Below are positions 1 to 6,009 of a DNA stretch of 8,994 nt, in pieces. The stretch's first letter is position 1, and each line of letters opens with the position of its first letter. The stretch covers positions 1 through 8,994 of the forward strand of contig CANQZL010000057.1 of the NCBI GenBank assembly GCA_947628325.1, given 5' to 3'. Made by a program: the position numbers and the translations under genes. The stretch comes from an uncultured Bacilli bacterium (GTDB lineage Bacteria > Bacillota_I > Bacilli_A > RF39 > UBA660). The notes beneath the pieces are model-generated. The model was not told where the DNA came from, ran no database searches, and worked only from the letters and a program-made list of their open reading frames with translations.

Positions 1-130
1 TATTATAATCTGTTAAATCTTTTAAAGCTTTAGAAAAGTGTTCTTCTTTATAACTACCTCTTACTACTTCTACACGCCCTAACATTTTTCTACCAATTTT
101 CTTTATTCTTTTTATTAGTTCATCTTTCAT
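1..130 (-). CDS. Unrecognised protein, N-terminal 43 residues only
   Basis: An ATG at 130-128 opens a frame that stays open to the left edge of the window, so the C-terminus is missing. The start is supported by GGGTGAG, which ends 6 bases before the ATG, and by an extended -10 promoter at 156-164 that leaves a leader of about 20 bases. The visible part begins MKDELIKRIKKIGRKMLGRV. It is a strongly basic, probably helical N-terminus with no signal peptide or membrane segment, followed by the more acidic stretch YKEEHFSKALKDLTDYN. I do not recognise the family and assign no function. The gene lies downstream of mtnN but is separated from it by a terminator and has its own promoter, so it is probably a separate transcription unit. 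The coding call is reasonably safe; the function is unknown. Confidence 0.7.
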   Translation of the reverse strand, partial: MKDELIKRIKKIGRKMLGRVEVVRGSYKEEHFSKALKDLTDYN

Positions 131-155
131 AATAGACTCACCCTTCGACTTAATA

Positions 156-164
156 ATTATACCA
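156..164 (-). promoter_or_regulatory. Extended -10 promoter for the partial gene at 130
   Basis: The minus strand reads TGGTATAAT, a perfect TGN plus TATAAT extended -10. No convincing -35 lies 16 to 18 bases upstream, which extended -10 promoters tolerate. Initiation about 7 bases downstream would give a leader of about 20 bases containing GGGTGAG. A second TATAAT lies upstream, around 182-187, without the TG extension. Confidence 0.6.
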
Positions 165-224
165 TAAATCCTATATTTATTATAGCCAATTAAAGTAATT
201 AAATAGCATTGTTACTTAAATATT

Positions 225-248
225 AAAAAAGAAGAATTAATCTTCTTT
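225..248 (-). terminator. Intrinsic terminator of mtnN, stop codon in the loop
   Basis: On the minus strand, arms AAAGAAGA and TCTTCTTT form a perfect 8-bp stem around the 5-base loop TTAAT, followed by T residues at 230-225. The mtnN stop codon TAA (239-237) lies inside the loop, and the 5' arm encodes the last residues KED. Confidence 0.75.
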
Positions 249-950
249 CATATCCATACCTAATTCTTCTATGATATTATTCATAGCTTCAGCTACTATT
301 TTACAACTACTTTCTAAGAATTCTTCATATGTTACTACATTATCATTATTAGGAACATCAGAAATACTTCTAAGTATTAGAAAAGGAACATGACTTAAAT
401 AACAAACTTGAGCTATACTAGCTCCTTCCATCTCTACACATAAAGCATTAAATTTTGCATTAATTTTTTGACTCATTTTTAATTCTGTACAAAAAATATC
501 TCCTGATGCAATAACTCCTCTAAATGTACTAATATCTTTAAATTTTTTTAATACTCTATCAGCAATTGTTATTAAATAAGTATCTGCTTCAATAAATCTA
601 CCAACATCAGGTATATAGCCTTTTTCGTAATTAAATGCTGTAATATCAAAATCATGTTGTACTAATTTTTCACCAATGACCAAGTCACCCACTGAAAGCT
701 TTTCACTAATTCCTCCAGCAACTCCAACATTAAAAACATAGTCAACTTTCATATTGTCAATTAATATTTGAGCTGTTCTTGCTGCATTGACTTTACCTAC
801 CCCGCATTGAACTAAGACACATTCAACATCATTAACAATTCCTTCATAAAATTTAAGTTCAAATATATTAAATTCATTTTTTATTTTAATATATTCTCTA
901 AAAGCATCTAGTTCTTCAACCATTGGAAATATAATACCAATTTTTTTCAT
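237..950 (-). CDS. mtnN: 5'-methylthioadenosine/S-adenosylhomocysteine nucleosidase
   Basis: This cytosolic enzyme hydrolyses the N-glycosidic bond of methylthioadenosine and S-adenosylhomocysteine, releasing adenine, and so clears by-products of polyamine synthesis and methylation. The 237-residue length is normal for the family. It opens MKKIGIIFPMVEE, where the EE at 12-13 holds the conserved N-terminal catalytic-site glutamate. It then shows GVGKVNAA (50-57), NVGVAGG (74-80), SGDIF (149-153), VEMEG (172-176, with the ribose-binding Met-Glu pair) and RSISDV (194-199, with D198 matching the catalytic acid). I chose ATG 950 because AGGTGA lies 5 bases upstream; a GTG nine bases earlier overlaps that site. 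It follows the GNAT-transglutaminase gene after a 71-base gap with no terminator, so read-through is possible, but it also has a promoter of its own. A distinct nucleoside phosphorylase is unlikely given the complete motif set. Confidence 0.95.
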   Translation of the reverse strand: MKKIGIIFPMVEELDAFREYIKIKNEFNIFELKFYEGIVNDVECVLVQCGVGKVNAARTAQILIDNMKVDYVFNVGVAGGISEKLSVGDLVIGEKLVQHDFDITAFNYEKGYIPDVGRFIEADTYLITIADRVLKKFKDISTFRGVIASGDIFCTELKMSQKINAKFNALCVEMEGASIAQVCYLSHVPFLILRSISDVPNNDNVVTYEEFLESSCKIVAEAMNNIIEELGMDMKED

Positions 951-967
951 CAATATCACCTATTTAA

Positions 968-976
968 ATTATAACA
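968..976 (-). promoter_or_regulatory. Extended -10 promoter for mtnN
   Basis: The minus strand reads TGTTATAAT, an exact TGN plus TATAAT. The nearest -35-like hexamer is TTAAAC at a 19-base spacing, which is weak. Initiation would fall almost at the ribosome binding site, leaving a leader of only about 10 to 15 bases. Confidence 0.5.
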
Positions 977-1021
977 AAATAACTCTAAAAATGTTTAACA
1001 CTTTAAAATTTTTTATTATTT

Positions 1022-1963
1022 TCATTTTATTCTTACTAATTTACTATTTATACAATAAGACAAAAATTTTACATAATTGATTCCATATTTAGGTTTATCA
1101 TATAAATATAGTCGTACTTTTTTAACATTTCCTTTAGGAATAGTTTTAACAAACTTACTCACTACATCGCTAATTAATTTTTCTTTACTATTGTATATAT
1201 GAAGCCCTTTATACTTTTCCCAAGCATTTTCTACCCAATAATATTTTTTATTATCTTTATAAACTAAAAAGGTATGAGAAGCTTCTACATTATCATCAGG
1301 ATAAAATATAAAATAAGTTCTTAAATCAATTCCAAATTTACTAACAATATCTCTTTCTAATTCTACTTGATCAAAACAAGTTCCTATTTTACTTTCTAAT
1401 AATTGTTTAGGACTTTGTAAATAATAAATATCTTTAAAATCTCTTCCATATCCAACATATTTATTACCTTCTTTATCTCTATATCCTAATTTTATATTAC
1501 TTAATTTTTCTTTTATATTTCCATATACAGCATCATATTTTAATATTAAAGTTCTTCCTCCTTGTACTTTATTAAACCCATTTCTTTCAAAAAATCTAAT
1601 AGCATCAACATTATTTTTATATACCCATACATATAAAGAATGAATATCTTTTTTTAATTTATTAACAATATTAGTTCCTATTTCTTGATTTCTAAATTCC
1701 TTAAATAAATATATTTCATCTATTATATATCCACTTTCATATGGCATTACGTAATAAGCACCAGCTATTTTTTTATCAACATAAATAATTTTATATTCTT
1801 GATAAGATGTTTCTATACTTTTTAAAACATTTTTTCTTAACTTATTCTTTTCTTCATAAGTAAGTACTTTATCCATTTCATCATCTATCATCGTAACTAA
1901 TTTGATACTATATAGTAAATCAGTATCTTTTTCTTTAGCATCAACAATTTTAAATTCAAGCAT
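1022..1963 (-). CDS. GNAT acetyltransferase fused to a transglutaminase-like domain
   Basis: This 313-residue soluble protein has two parts. Residues 1 to about 145 look like a GNAT N-acetyltransferase, with IAGAYYVMPYESGYIIDEIYL as the central strands, EFRNQEIGTNIV (89-100) as the acetyl-CoA loop and NNVDAIRFFERNGF (117-130) as motif B. The usual R-x-x-G-x-G loop has E94 in place of its first glycine. Residues from about 150 on resemble a transglutaminase-like cysteine enzyme, with LLESKIGTCFDQVELER containing C196, EASHTFLVY containing H230 and YYWVENAWEKYKGLHIY containing E245, in the order Cys-His-Glu. The tail around DKPKYGINYVKF (289-300) seems to belong to the same domain. From memory, this second domain is usually a stand-alone protein of about 170 residues in Bacillota. 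The substrate is unknown. The ATG at 1963 follows GGTGA by 4 bases. The stop is TGA. I see no clear promoter or terminator of its own. Confidence 0.75.
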   Translation of the reverse strand: MLEFKIVDAKEKDTDLLYSIKLVTMIDDEMDKVLTYEEKNKLRKNVLKSIETSYQEYKIIYVDKKIAGAYYVMPYESGYIIDEIYLFKEFRNQEIGTNIVNKLKKDIHSLYVWVYKNNVDAIRFFERNGFNKVQGGRTLILKYDAVYGNIKEKLSNIKLGYRDKEGNKYVGYGRDFKDIYYLQSPKQLLESKIGTCFDQVELERDIVSKFGIDLRTYFIFYPDDNVEASHTFLVYKDNKKYYWVENAWEKYKGLHIYNSKEKLISDVVSKFVKTIPKGNVKKVRLYLYDKPKYGINYVKFLSYCINSKLVRIK

Positions 1964-2004
1964 AACATCACCATCTTCGCCATATATACTACCAAAAAAT
2001 TAAC

Positions 2005-2034
2005 AAAAAAGATAGTCAAAATTAACTATCTTTT
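2005..2034 (-). terminator. Intrinsic terminator of thyX, stop codon in the loop
   Basis: On the minus strand, AAAAGATAGT (2034-2025) and ACTATCTTTT (2016-2007) form a perfect 10-bp stem with loop TAATTTTG and a trailing T tract. The thyX stop TAA (2024-2022) is the first triplet of the loop, and the 5' arm encodes the final KDS. Confidence 0.85.
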
Positions 2035-3485
2035 CTCTTTAAACCTTTTACAACAACACCCCTATTTTTACAACTATCTGCTCCTTCAGGACAGTAACCT
2101 TCTACCTTACAAGGTGCCCCTAAACTAGTACCAATTAAAGGAGCAACTTCTGATGCTTCAGCTACCATTTGATTAGCTATTCTTCTAATAGCTGTTTGAG
2201 CTTTATTACAACATCTTTTTCTACTTATCCATTCAAGTGTACGACCATTCATCGTCGTCATTATATTACAAGCATTACCAGATAAGTAAAAATATACTAA
2301 ATCTTCATCTCTAACTCCTTGACTTTTAAAATATTCCATTAATGCTTTATTATCAGCATATAATTCGCGATATTCTTCTTCATGTACTCCTTTTAAATTA
2401 TCAGGTATTACGTAATTATCTAAATTCCATATTGGCGTAAAATCAGGAATTAATAAAGAATGCATTCTATGTCTTGTTATATGTGTTAATACTGCAAGTT
2501 CTATTGGTATTTCAAATGTAAATGAAACTTGTTCTAACTCTCTTTGATTCTTACTATGTATTAAAGCATGCATTAATTTATTATCTATCTGAGGATCTTC
2601 TTCTCTTAATTTTTCTAGTAATTTACCAGCTTCAATAAAACTTAATTGATATCTATTCATTAAAATGCTACATAAAACTTTATAATCAGCTTCTTTTGTA
2701 TAATCAATCATATTTACTTTTTCAAGTAATTCTCCCTTAGATAAATTAGGTTCAATAGTTTGACCTTCCAATAATTTATCAACAAAAGCAAATTGATCTT
2801 CATAAATAGAATTATCTTTATGAGCTTTTTCTTTTTCCTTATTAAATGCACTTACTAAATATGGTTTATATTTAAGTAGAATATTTTCAAATTCTTGCCC
2901 TAATTCACATAACTCAGGTATATTAGAATATTTACCAAAAGAAAAATCACAAGTCATTCTATAAAATTCATTATCATCCATACTCATTATGATATTACTA
3001 TAAAATCCATATGGTAAAACATAACGACATTCCTCAATAGGAATACCTTCATCAACTAATTTACCATATTCAGCAAATAACTTATTATAATGATTTACAA
3101 ATAATTTTTGTAATTCTTCATTATTAGTCAAAACATTACCATTTTTATCTTTAAAATCTGGTACCTTATATCCTGCTGTTCTAAAGTCAACATTTCTTCT
3201 TGACTTAATTGTAAATGCCGTAAGTCTGTAACCGATTAGGACTTGCTCTACTAAAACAGATACATTCTCCAAACCTAGATTAATATATCCATGTTCAGCA
3301 ATTGAAGTATGTCCATAATCAAAAACATTACCAGCAAGTTTAACATTTTTTTCATGATTATCTCTTTTATTAAATACTTCACTTACAGTTCCTGAAGCTC
3401 TTGATAAATTCCCCGCTGCTGCTACAATTTGTGTCTCTTTTCTTATCTCATCTTCAGTATCGCCTCTAAGCATAAAAACTTTCAT
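2022..3485 (-). CDS. thyX: Double-length FAD-dependent thymidylate synthase (ThyX family)
   Basis: ThyX makes dTMP from dUMP using methylene-tetrahydrofolate, FAD and NADPH. At 487 residues this is about twice the usual single-domain length and reads as two ThyX-like halves. The first half has GHTSIAEH (58-65) followed by GYRLTAFTIKSRR (85-97). That segment aligns with the RHR-x7-S-x-R signature: the first two residues are lost, but R87, S95 and R97 are kept. Its ECRYVLP (152-158) is ThyX-like, but the later N-x-R motif is degraded to DDNEF. The second half has HSKNQRELEQVSFTFE (310-325), an intact RHR at 338-340 with the serine replaced by D348, NGRTLEW (413-419) and AQTAIRRIANQM. The C-terminus carries Cys 459, 465 and 472. 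I chose ATG 3485 because it is preceded by AGGAGAGG; an in-frame start 28 codons earlier overlaps the promoter and is spurious. The protein is presumably active as a composite enzyme. The family is certain; the exact mechanism is inferred. Confidence 0.9.
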   Translation of the reverse strand: MKVFMLRGDTEDEIRKETQIVAAAGNLSRASGTVSEVFNKRDNHEKNVKLAGNVFDYGHTSIAEHGYINLGLENVSVLVEQVLIGYRLTAFTIKSRRNVDFRTAGYKVPDFKDKNGNVLTNNEELQKLFVNHYNKLFAEYGKLVDEGIPIEECRYVLPYGFYSNIIMSMDDNEFYRMTCDFSFGKYSNIPELCELGQEFENILLKYKPYLVSAFNKEKEKAHKDNSIYEDQFAFVDKLLEGQTIEPNLSKGELLEKVNMIDYTKEADYKVLCSILMNRYQLSFIEAGKLLEKLREEDPQIDNKLMHALIHSKNQRELEQVSFTFEIPIELAVLTHITRHRMHSLLIPDFTPIWNLDNYVIPDNLKGVHEEEYRELYADNKALMEYFKSQGVRDEDLVYFYLSGNACNIMTTMNGRTLEWISRKRCCNKAQTAIRRIANQMVAEASEVAPLIGTSLGAPCKVEGYCPEGADSCKNRGVVVKGLKRKDS

Positions 3486-3525
3486 TTTAAAACCTCTCCT
3501 TTTACCAAAATTCTCTACCAATAAA

Positions 3526-3553
3526 AATATAACACAAATAATTTTTGAGTTAA
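3526..3553 (-). promoter_or_regulatory. Promoter of thyX
   Basis: An extended -10, TGTTATATT (3534-3526), lies 16 bases downstream of a -35-like TTAACT (3553-3548), which matches TTGACA at four positions. Initiation near 3519 gives a leader of about 35 bases carrying AGGAGAGG. The -35 overlaps the palindrome at 3551-3573. Confidence 0.5.
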
Positions 3554-3573
3554 AGTGTATTTTATACACTTTA
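3551..3573. promoter_or_regulatory. Perfect 10-bp inverted repeat over the thyX -35, candidate operator
   Basis: The arms TAAAGTGTAT and ATACACTTTA are perfect inverted complements around a 3-base centre. The element lies upstream of the predicted -10 and overlaps the -35, and it is not followed by a T tract on the minus strand. A protein-binding operator therefore fits better than a terminator. It does not match an operator consensus I can name with confidence. The inner core GTGTAT/ATACAC has GC pairs in an otherwise AT-rich gap, which argues against a chance palindrome. Confidence 0.5.
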
Positions 3574-3638
3574 CTATTATTTGCTATATAAAAATTTAGT
3601 TAATTAGCATTCTTATATAACTAAAAAATATAATAATT

Positions 3639-3666
3639 AAAAAAAGATAAGACAACTTATCTTTTT
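3639..3666 (-). terminator. Intrinsic terminator of the exporter-phosphatase operon
   Basis: On the minus strand, AAAAAGATAAG (3666-3656) and CTTATCTTTTT (3651-3641) form a perfect 11-bp stem with the 4-base loop TTGT and further T residues. The last two bases of the upstream gene's TAA stop codon (3667-3665) are already in the 5' arm. Confidence 0.8.
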
Positions 3667-4306
3667 AAATATTTGGTACTTCAATAACTTCTATATTTTT
3701 AACAATCATTCCATCAAAAGTTACTTTAAAAATCATTTCTGGACTATATCTACCATCTATAATAGTTTCTTCCCCATAACTTAAAATTATATCATCATCA
3801 TAATTGTAACCTAATTCACACCATGAACTAAGTAAACAAGTCAAAGCTATCGGATGAGAAATAATAGCTATTCTATTACCAGTTTCAAACATTAAGACAT
3901 TTTTAGTAGCTTCAATGATTCTTTTTTTAGTTTGATTTAAAGATTCTCCTCCTGATAATTTAAAATCAAAATCTCTTTTTTGAAGTCTTTCAAATTCACG
4001 AATTTTCATATTACTAAGTTGTCCTATTTTTCTTTCATTAAAACGGTCATCTATATTTATAATTGTATTATTTTCTAAAGCTATATATTTAGCAGTTTCT
4101 AAAGTACTTACATAATCTGAAGAATAAACAGCATCTATATTCTGTAATTCTTTATGCTTACTTATCTTTTCCGCCCTTTTTTCCCCACTAACTGATAAAA
4201 AAGATTTTTCATTTATAAGTTGTTCCGAATCATCACTATTTATCCATTTTATATTTCCCTTTGGTGTAACATCTGAATGTCTAATTAAATAAACGACTGT
4301 ATCCAT
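3665..4306 (-). CDS. Histidine phosphatase superfamily protein, altered active site
   Basis: This 213-residue soluble protein has the fold of phosphoglycerate mutase-like and SixA-like phosphatases. The N-terminal strand VVYLIRHSDV gives R9 and H10, the phosphohistidine pair, with serine where glycine or glutamate is common. VYSSDYVSTLETA (60-72) aligns with the usual S-P-L-x-R-A-x-x-T-A motif, but position 67 is serine, so the second phosphate-pocket arginine appears lost. E91 in ERKIGQ, GGES (119-122) and ISHPIAL with H151 complete the signature. The substrate is unknown. Its ATG shares one base with the stop of the upstream exporter-like gene (TAATG), and its ribosome binding site GAGGTGA lies inside that gene 7 bases before the start, so the two are co-transcribed and probably translationally coupled. 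A strong terminator begins at its stop codon. Reduced or altered catalysis is possible. Confidence 0.85.
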   Translation of the reverse strand: MDTVVYLIRHSDVTPKGNIKWINSDDSEQLINEKSFLSVSGEKRAEKISKHKELQNIDAVYSSDYVSTLETAKYIALENNTIINIDDRFNERKIGQLSNMKIREFERLQKRDFDFKLSGGESLNQTKKRIIEATKNVLMFETGNRIAIISHPIALTCLLSSWCELGYNYDDDIILSYGEETIIDGRYSPEMIFKVTFDGMIVKNIEVIEVPNI

Positions 4307-4773
4307 TAAAATATCACCTCAAATAATCCAAAAGAAATCGCCATCATTATTAAACCAGCTAATAAAACTCCTGCCATAACAGCAATAATTGTCCTTTTAA
4401 AATCCAAATCTAAAATACTTGCTGCTAAAGTACCTGTCCAAGCTCCTGTACCTGGTAGTGGAATGCCAACAAATAAAAATAATGCAAAATATAATCCTCT
4501 ACCCGCTTTAGTTTCAAGTTTTTTACCACCTTTTTCTCCTTTAAGTAAACACCATGTAAAAAACTTGCCTATATATTTTTTATCTTTTCCCCAAACTAAA
4601 ACTTTTCTCGCAAAAAGATAAATTATAGGTACAGGTAACATATTACCTATTATTGATATTATAAAAGATATTAATTTAGGTAAACCTAATCCTACTGCAA
4701 TTGGTATAGCACCTCTTAATTCAATAAGAGGAACCATTGAAACAAAAAAAACTATCATATATTTTAAAAACAT
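4306..4773 (-). CDS. Small multidrug export family membrane protein (COG2426-like)
   Basis: This 155-residue polytopic inner-membrane protein resembles the Pfam small multi-drug export family. The family name is historical and the transport substrate here is unknown. Diagnostic segments are the N-terminal helix ending PLIELRGAIPIAVGLGLP (about 15-32), a second hydrophobic helix with GNMLPVPIIYLF, a cytoplasmic basic loop KGEKGGKKLETKAGRG and GIPLPGTGAWTGTLAASIL, followed by a final long hydrophobic helix. The two proline- and glycine-rich segments resemble re-entrant hairpins of the wider DedA-like fold. I chose ATG 4773 because AGAGTGA precedes it by 5 bases; a GTG three codons earlier overlaps that site. 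It is the first gene of a two-gene operon with the histidine phosphatase, behind an unusually long leader of about 140 bases. Confidence 0.88.
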   Translation of the reverse strand: MFLKYMIVFFVSMVPLIELRGAIPIAVGLGLPKLISFIISIIGNMLPVPIIYLFARKVLVWGKDKKYIGKFFTWCLLKGEKGGKKLETKAGRGLYFALFLFVGIPLPGTGAWTGTLAASILDLDFKRTIIAVMAGVLLAGLIMMAISFGLFEVIF

Positions 4774-4918
4774 TAAAATCACTCTTCATTCTATGTAAAA
4801 TTTAGCATATAATTTTTTAAACTAATAAAATATATTTTTATCATACTAAAAAATACGTCTATTTTATTAATTTATATATCCTAATATATTAAAATTTCAT
4901 CTATATAATTATAATAAG

Positions 4919-4962
4919 ATTATACCATGTATAATACCAAATAGTAAATAAATTGAAGTCAA
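4919..4962 (-). promoter_or_regulatory. Promoter region of the exporter-phosphatase operon, two extended -10 boxes
   Basis: The minus strand shows TTGACT (4962-4957), then TGGTATTAT (4939-4931), then TGGTATAAT (4927-4919), which is a perfect extended -10. The two -10 boxes are 12 bases apart. TTGACT is 17 bases from the TGGTAT hexamer or 20 from TATTAT. The downstream box has no good -35 but is the stronger -10. The leader to the ATG at 4773 is about 140 bases, and I see no riboswitch or stable GC-containing hairpin in it. Confidence 0.6.
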
Positions 4963-4963
4963 T

Positions 4964-4990
4964 AAAAAAAGAATGAACTAAATTCATTCT
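4964..4990 (-). terminator. Intrinsic terminator of the single-pass membrane protein gene
   Basis: On the minus strand, AGAATGAA (4990-4983) and TTCATTCT (4977-4970) pair perfectly around a 5-base loop, followed by seven T residues (4970-4964). The stem starts within the stop codon TAG (4991-4989). Confidence 0.8.
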
Positions 4991-5855
4991 AACTAAATAT
5001 ATACCATTTATTTTTAATCTTAACTACTACAATCTTACTTTTCTCTGTGTCTTTATCACCATCATCATCAACTTTAATTTTAACAGAATATCTTCTAGCA
5101 TCCTTAACATCTTTTTCATTTATATCATATGAATCTTCTAAAGTTTCTGCTAAATCTTCAATATCATCTTTATCATATTTCTTATAATCATTATCTATTT
5201 CATAACTTAATATTTTATAATCATCATCTTTTTTCTCGTCAAAATAATCTTCATAATATTCAATTAAATCATCATAACTAGTTAAATAATCCTCCATCGT
5301 TTCAACCATTTTAGGATGATAACACTTAACAATTTTTTTAGCATCATAATTTTTCATTGCATTCAAATATGTTTTTACTGCTGATTTTGCTGGACTAAAC
5401 AAAATATTTGATACAAAAATCACTCCTATTATAAATACTACAAAAGCTCCAGCAATTAAAATATATAATACTCTTTTATCAGTTTTTATCTTTTGATTGA
5501 GTTCATTTTCAACATTTTTAACTCCATCTAATAATTTATTTGTTTGAGCTTTGACAGCGTCTGTATTAATAATTGACTGATTACCTACAGCTTGTTGCTG
5601 ATTATTTGTAGCCACATTTTGAGTTGGAAAAGGACTAACATCTTGACTAACTGGTACAGATTCTGCTTGTGGAAGAGGATTATTTGCTACTGGAAGTGGC
5701 ATCTCTACTGATGTAGAATCATTATTTACAGTTCCACTAGCTGGAGCTGGCATTTCCATTCCTAAATTTTCATTATTTGGAATAGTCTGATTATTTCCCT
5801 CACTAATTGGCATTCCTTCATTTATTTTATTTTCTTCATTTTCATTATTATTCAT
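4989..5855 (-). CDS. Single-pass membrane protein with Asn/Pro-rich N-terminus, unknown function
   Basis: I do not recognise a named gene. The 288-residue protein has three parts. Residues 1 to about 100 are low complexity, rich in Asn, Gln, Pro and Ser, with recurring MP-type motifs such as EMPAPA and EMPLPV, and are probably disordered. Residues 101-128 form a charged helical segment ending KIKTDKRV. Residues 129-151 are one hydrophobic transmembrane helix. With the basic flank before the helix, the N-terminus should be cytoplasmic and the C-terminus outside. The outer domain starts SAVKTYLNAMKNYDAKKIVKCYHPKM, which resembles DUF4878/NTF2-like domains, and is unusually rich in Asp, Lys and Tyr through 190-270. 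It ends with a strand typical of that fold (KIVVVKIKNKWYIF). The ATG at 5855 has a weak GTGAG site; an upstream GTG at 5864 is too close to its AGG. A terminator starts in its stop codon. Confidence 0.75.
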   Translation of the reverse strand: MNNNENEENKINEGMPISEGNNQTIPNNENLGMEMPAPASGTVNNDSTSVEMPLPVANNPLPQAESVPVSQDVSPFPTQNVATNNQQQAVGNQSIINTDAVKAQTNKLLDGVKNVENELNQKIKTDKRVLYILIAGAFVVFIIGVIFVSNILFSPAKSAVKTYLNAMKNYDAKKIVKCYHPKMVETMEDYLTSYDDLIEYYEDYFDEKKDDDYKILSYEIDNDYKKYDKDDIEDLAETLEDSYDINEKDVKDARRYSVKIKVDDDGDKDTEKSKIVVVKIKNKWYIFS

Positions 5856-5906
5856 ACAACTCACAACCTATTCTATATTCATAATATAAGAATATCATAA
5901 AATATT

Positions 5907-5949
5907 AAAAATTAAAATAAAAAAGAAAAGGACTTTACTTTTAATTTTT
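5907..5949. repeat. 43-base AT-rich palindrome, possible weak terminator
   Basis: Outer arms AAAAATTAAAA (5907-5917) and TTTTAATTTTT (5939-5949) pair perfectly. Inside them, on the minus strand, AAAAGTAAA and TTTTCTTTT (5942-5921) can pair with one mismatch around GTCC and are followed by T-rich sequence. It lies between a stronger terminator and the membrane-protein start at 5855. It could act as a second or bidirectional terminator, but nearly all pairs are A-T, so chance is a real alternative. Confidence 0.35.
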
Positions 5950-5981
5950 ATTAAAGATATATTAAAATATAAAAAGTTTAC

Positions 5982-6009
5982 AAAAAAAGAGAAAGACAAG
6001 CTTTCTCTT
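5982..6009 (-). terminator. Intrinsic terminator downstream of an apparently untranslated region
   Basis: On the minus strand, AAGAGAAAG (6009-6001) and CTTTCTCTT (5995-5987) form a perfect 9-bp stem with loop CTTGT, followed by an unbroken T run to 5982. It lies 179 bases beyond the stop codon of the kinase gene. No ORF of credible length ends at it, unlike the other terminators here. Confidence 0.8.

Noticed and set aside
1022..1024. Possible TGA-as-tryptophan recoding (Mycoplasma code)
   Set aside because: All Trp codons I checked are TGG, and reading through this TGA adds only one more codon before TAA. The standard code explains the window.
3486..3569. A 28-codon N-terminal extension of the thyX frame
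   Set aside because: It runs through the extended -10 and part of the palindrome. The internal ATG at 3485 has a strong AGGAGAGG, and the family begins near MKVFMLRG.
3595..3625. Inverted repeat TTTAGTTA/TAACTAAA upstream of thyX, followed by T residues
   Set aside because: The 15-base loop and mostly A-T stem make a stable terminator unlikely, and the upstream operon already has a strong terminator at 3639-3666.
4850..4865. Terminator-like hairpin in the exporter leader
   Set aside because: The stem is six base pairs, all A-T, around CGTC. That is too weak, and expected by chance in sequence this AT-rich.
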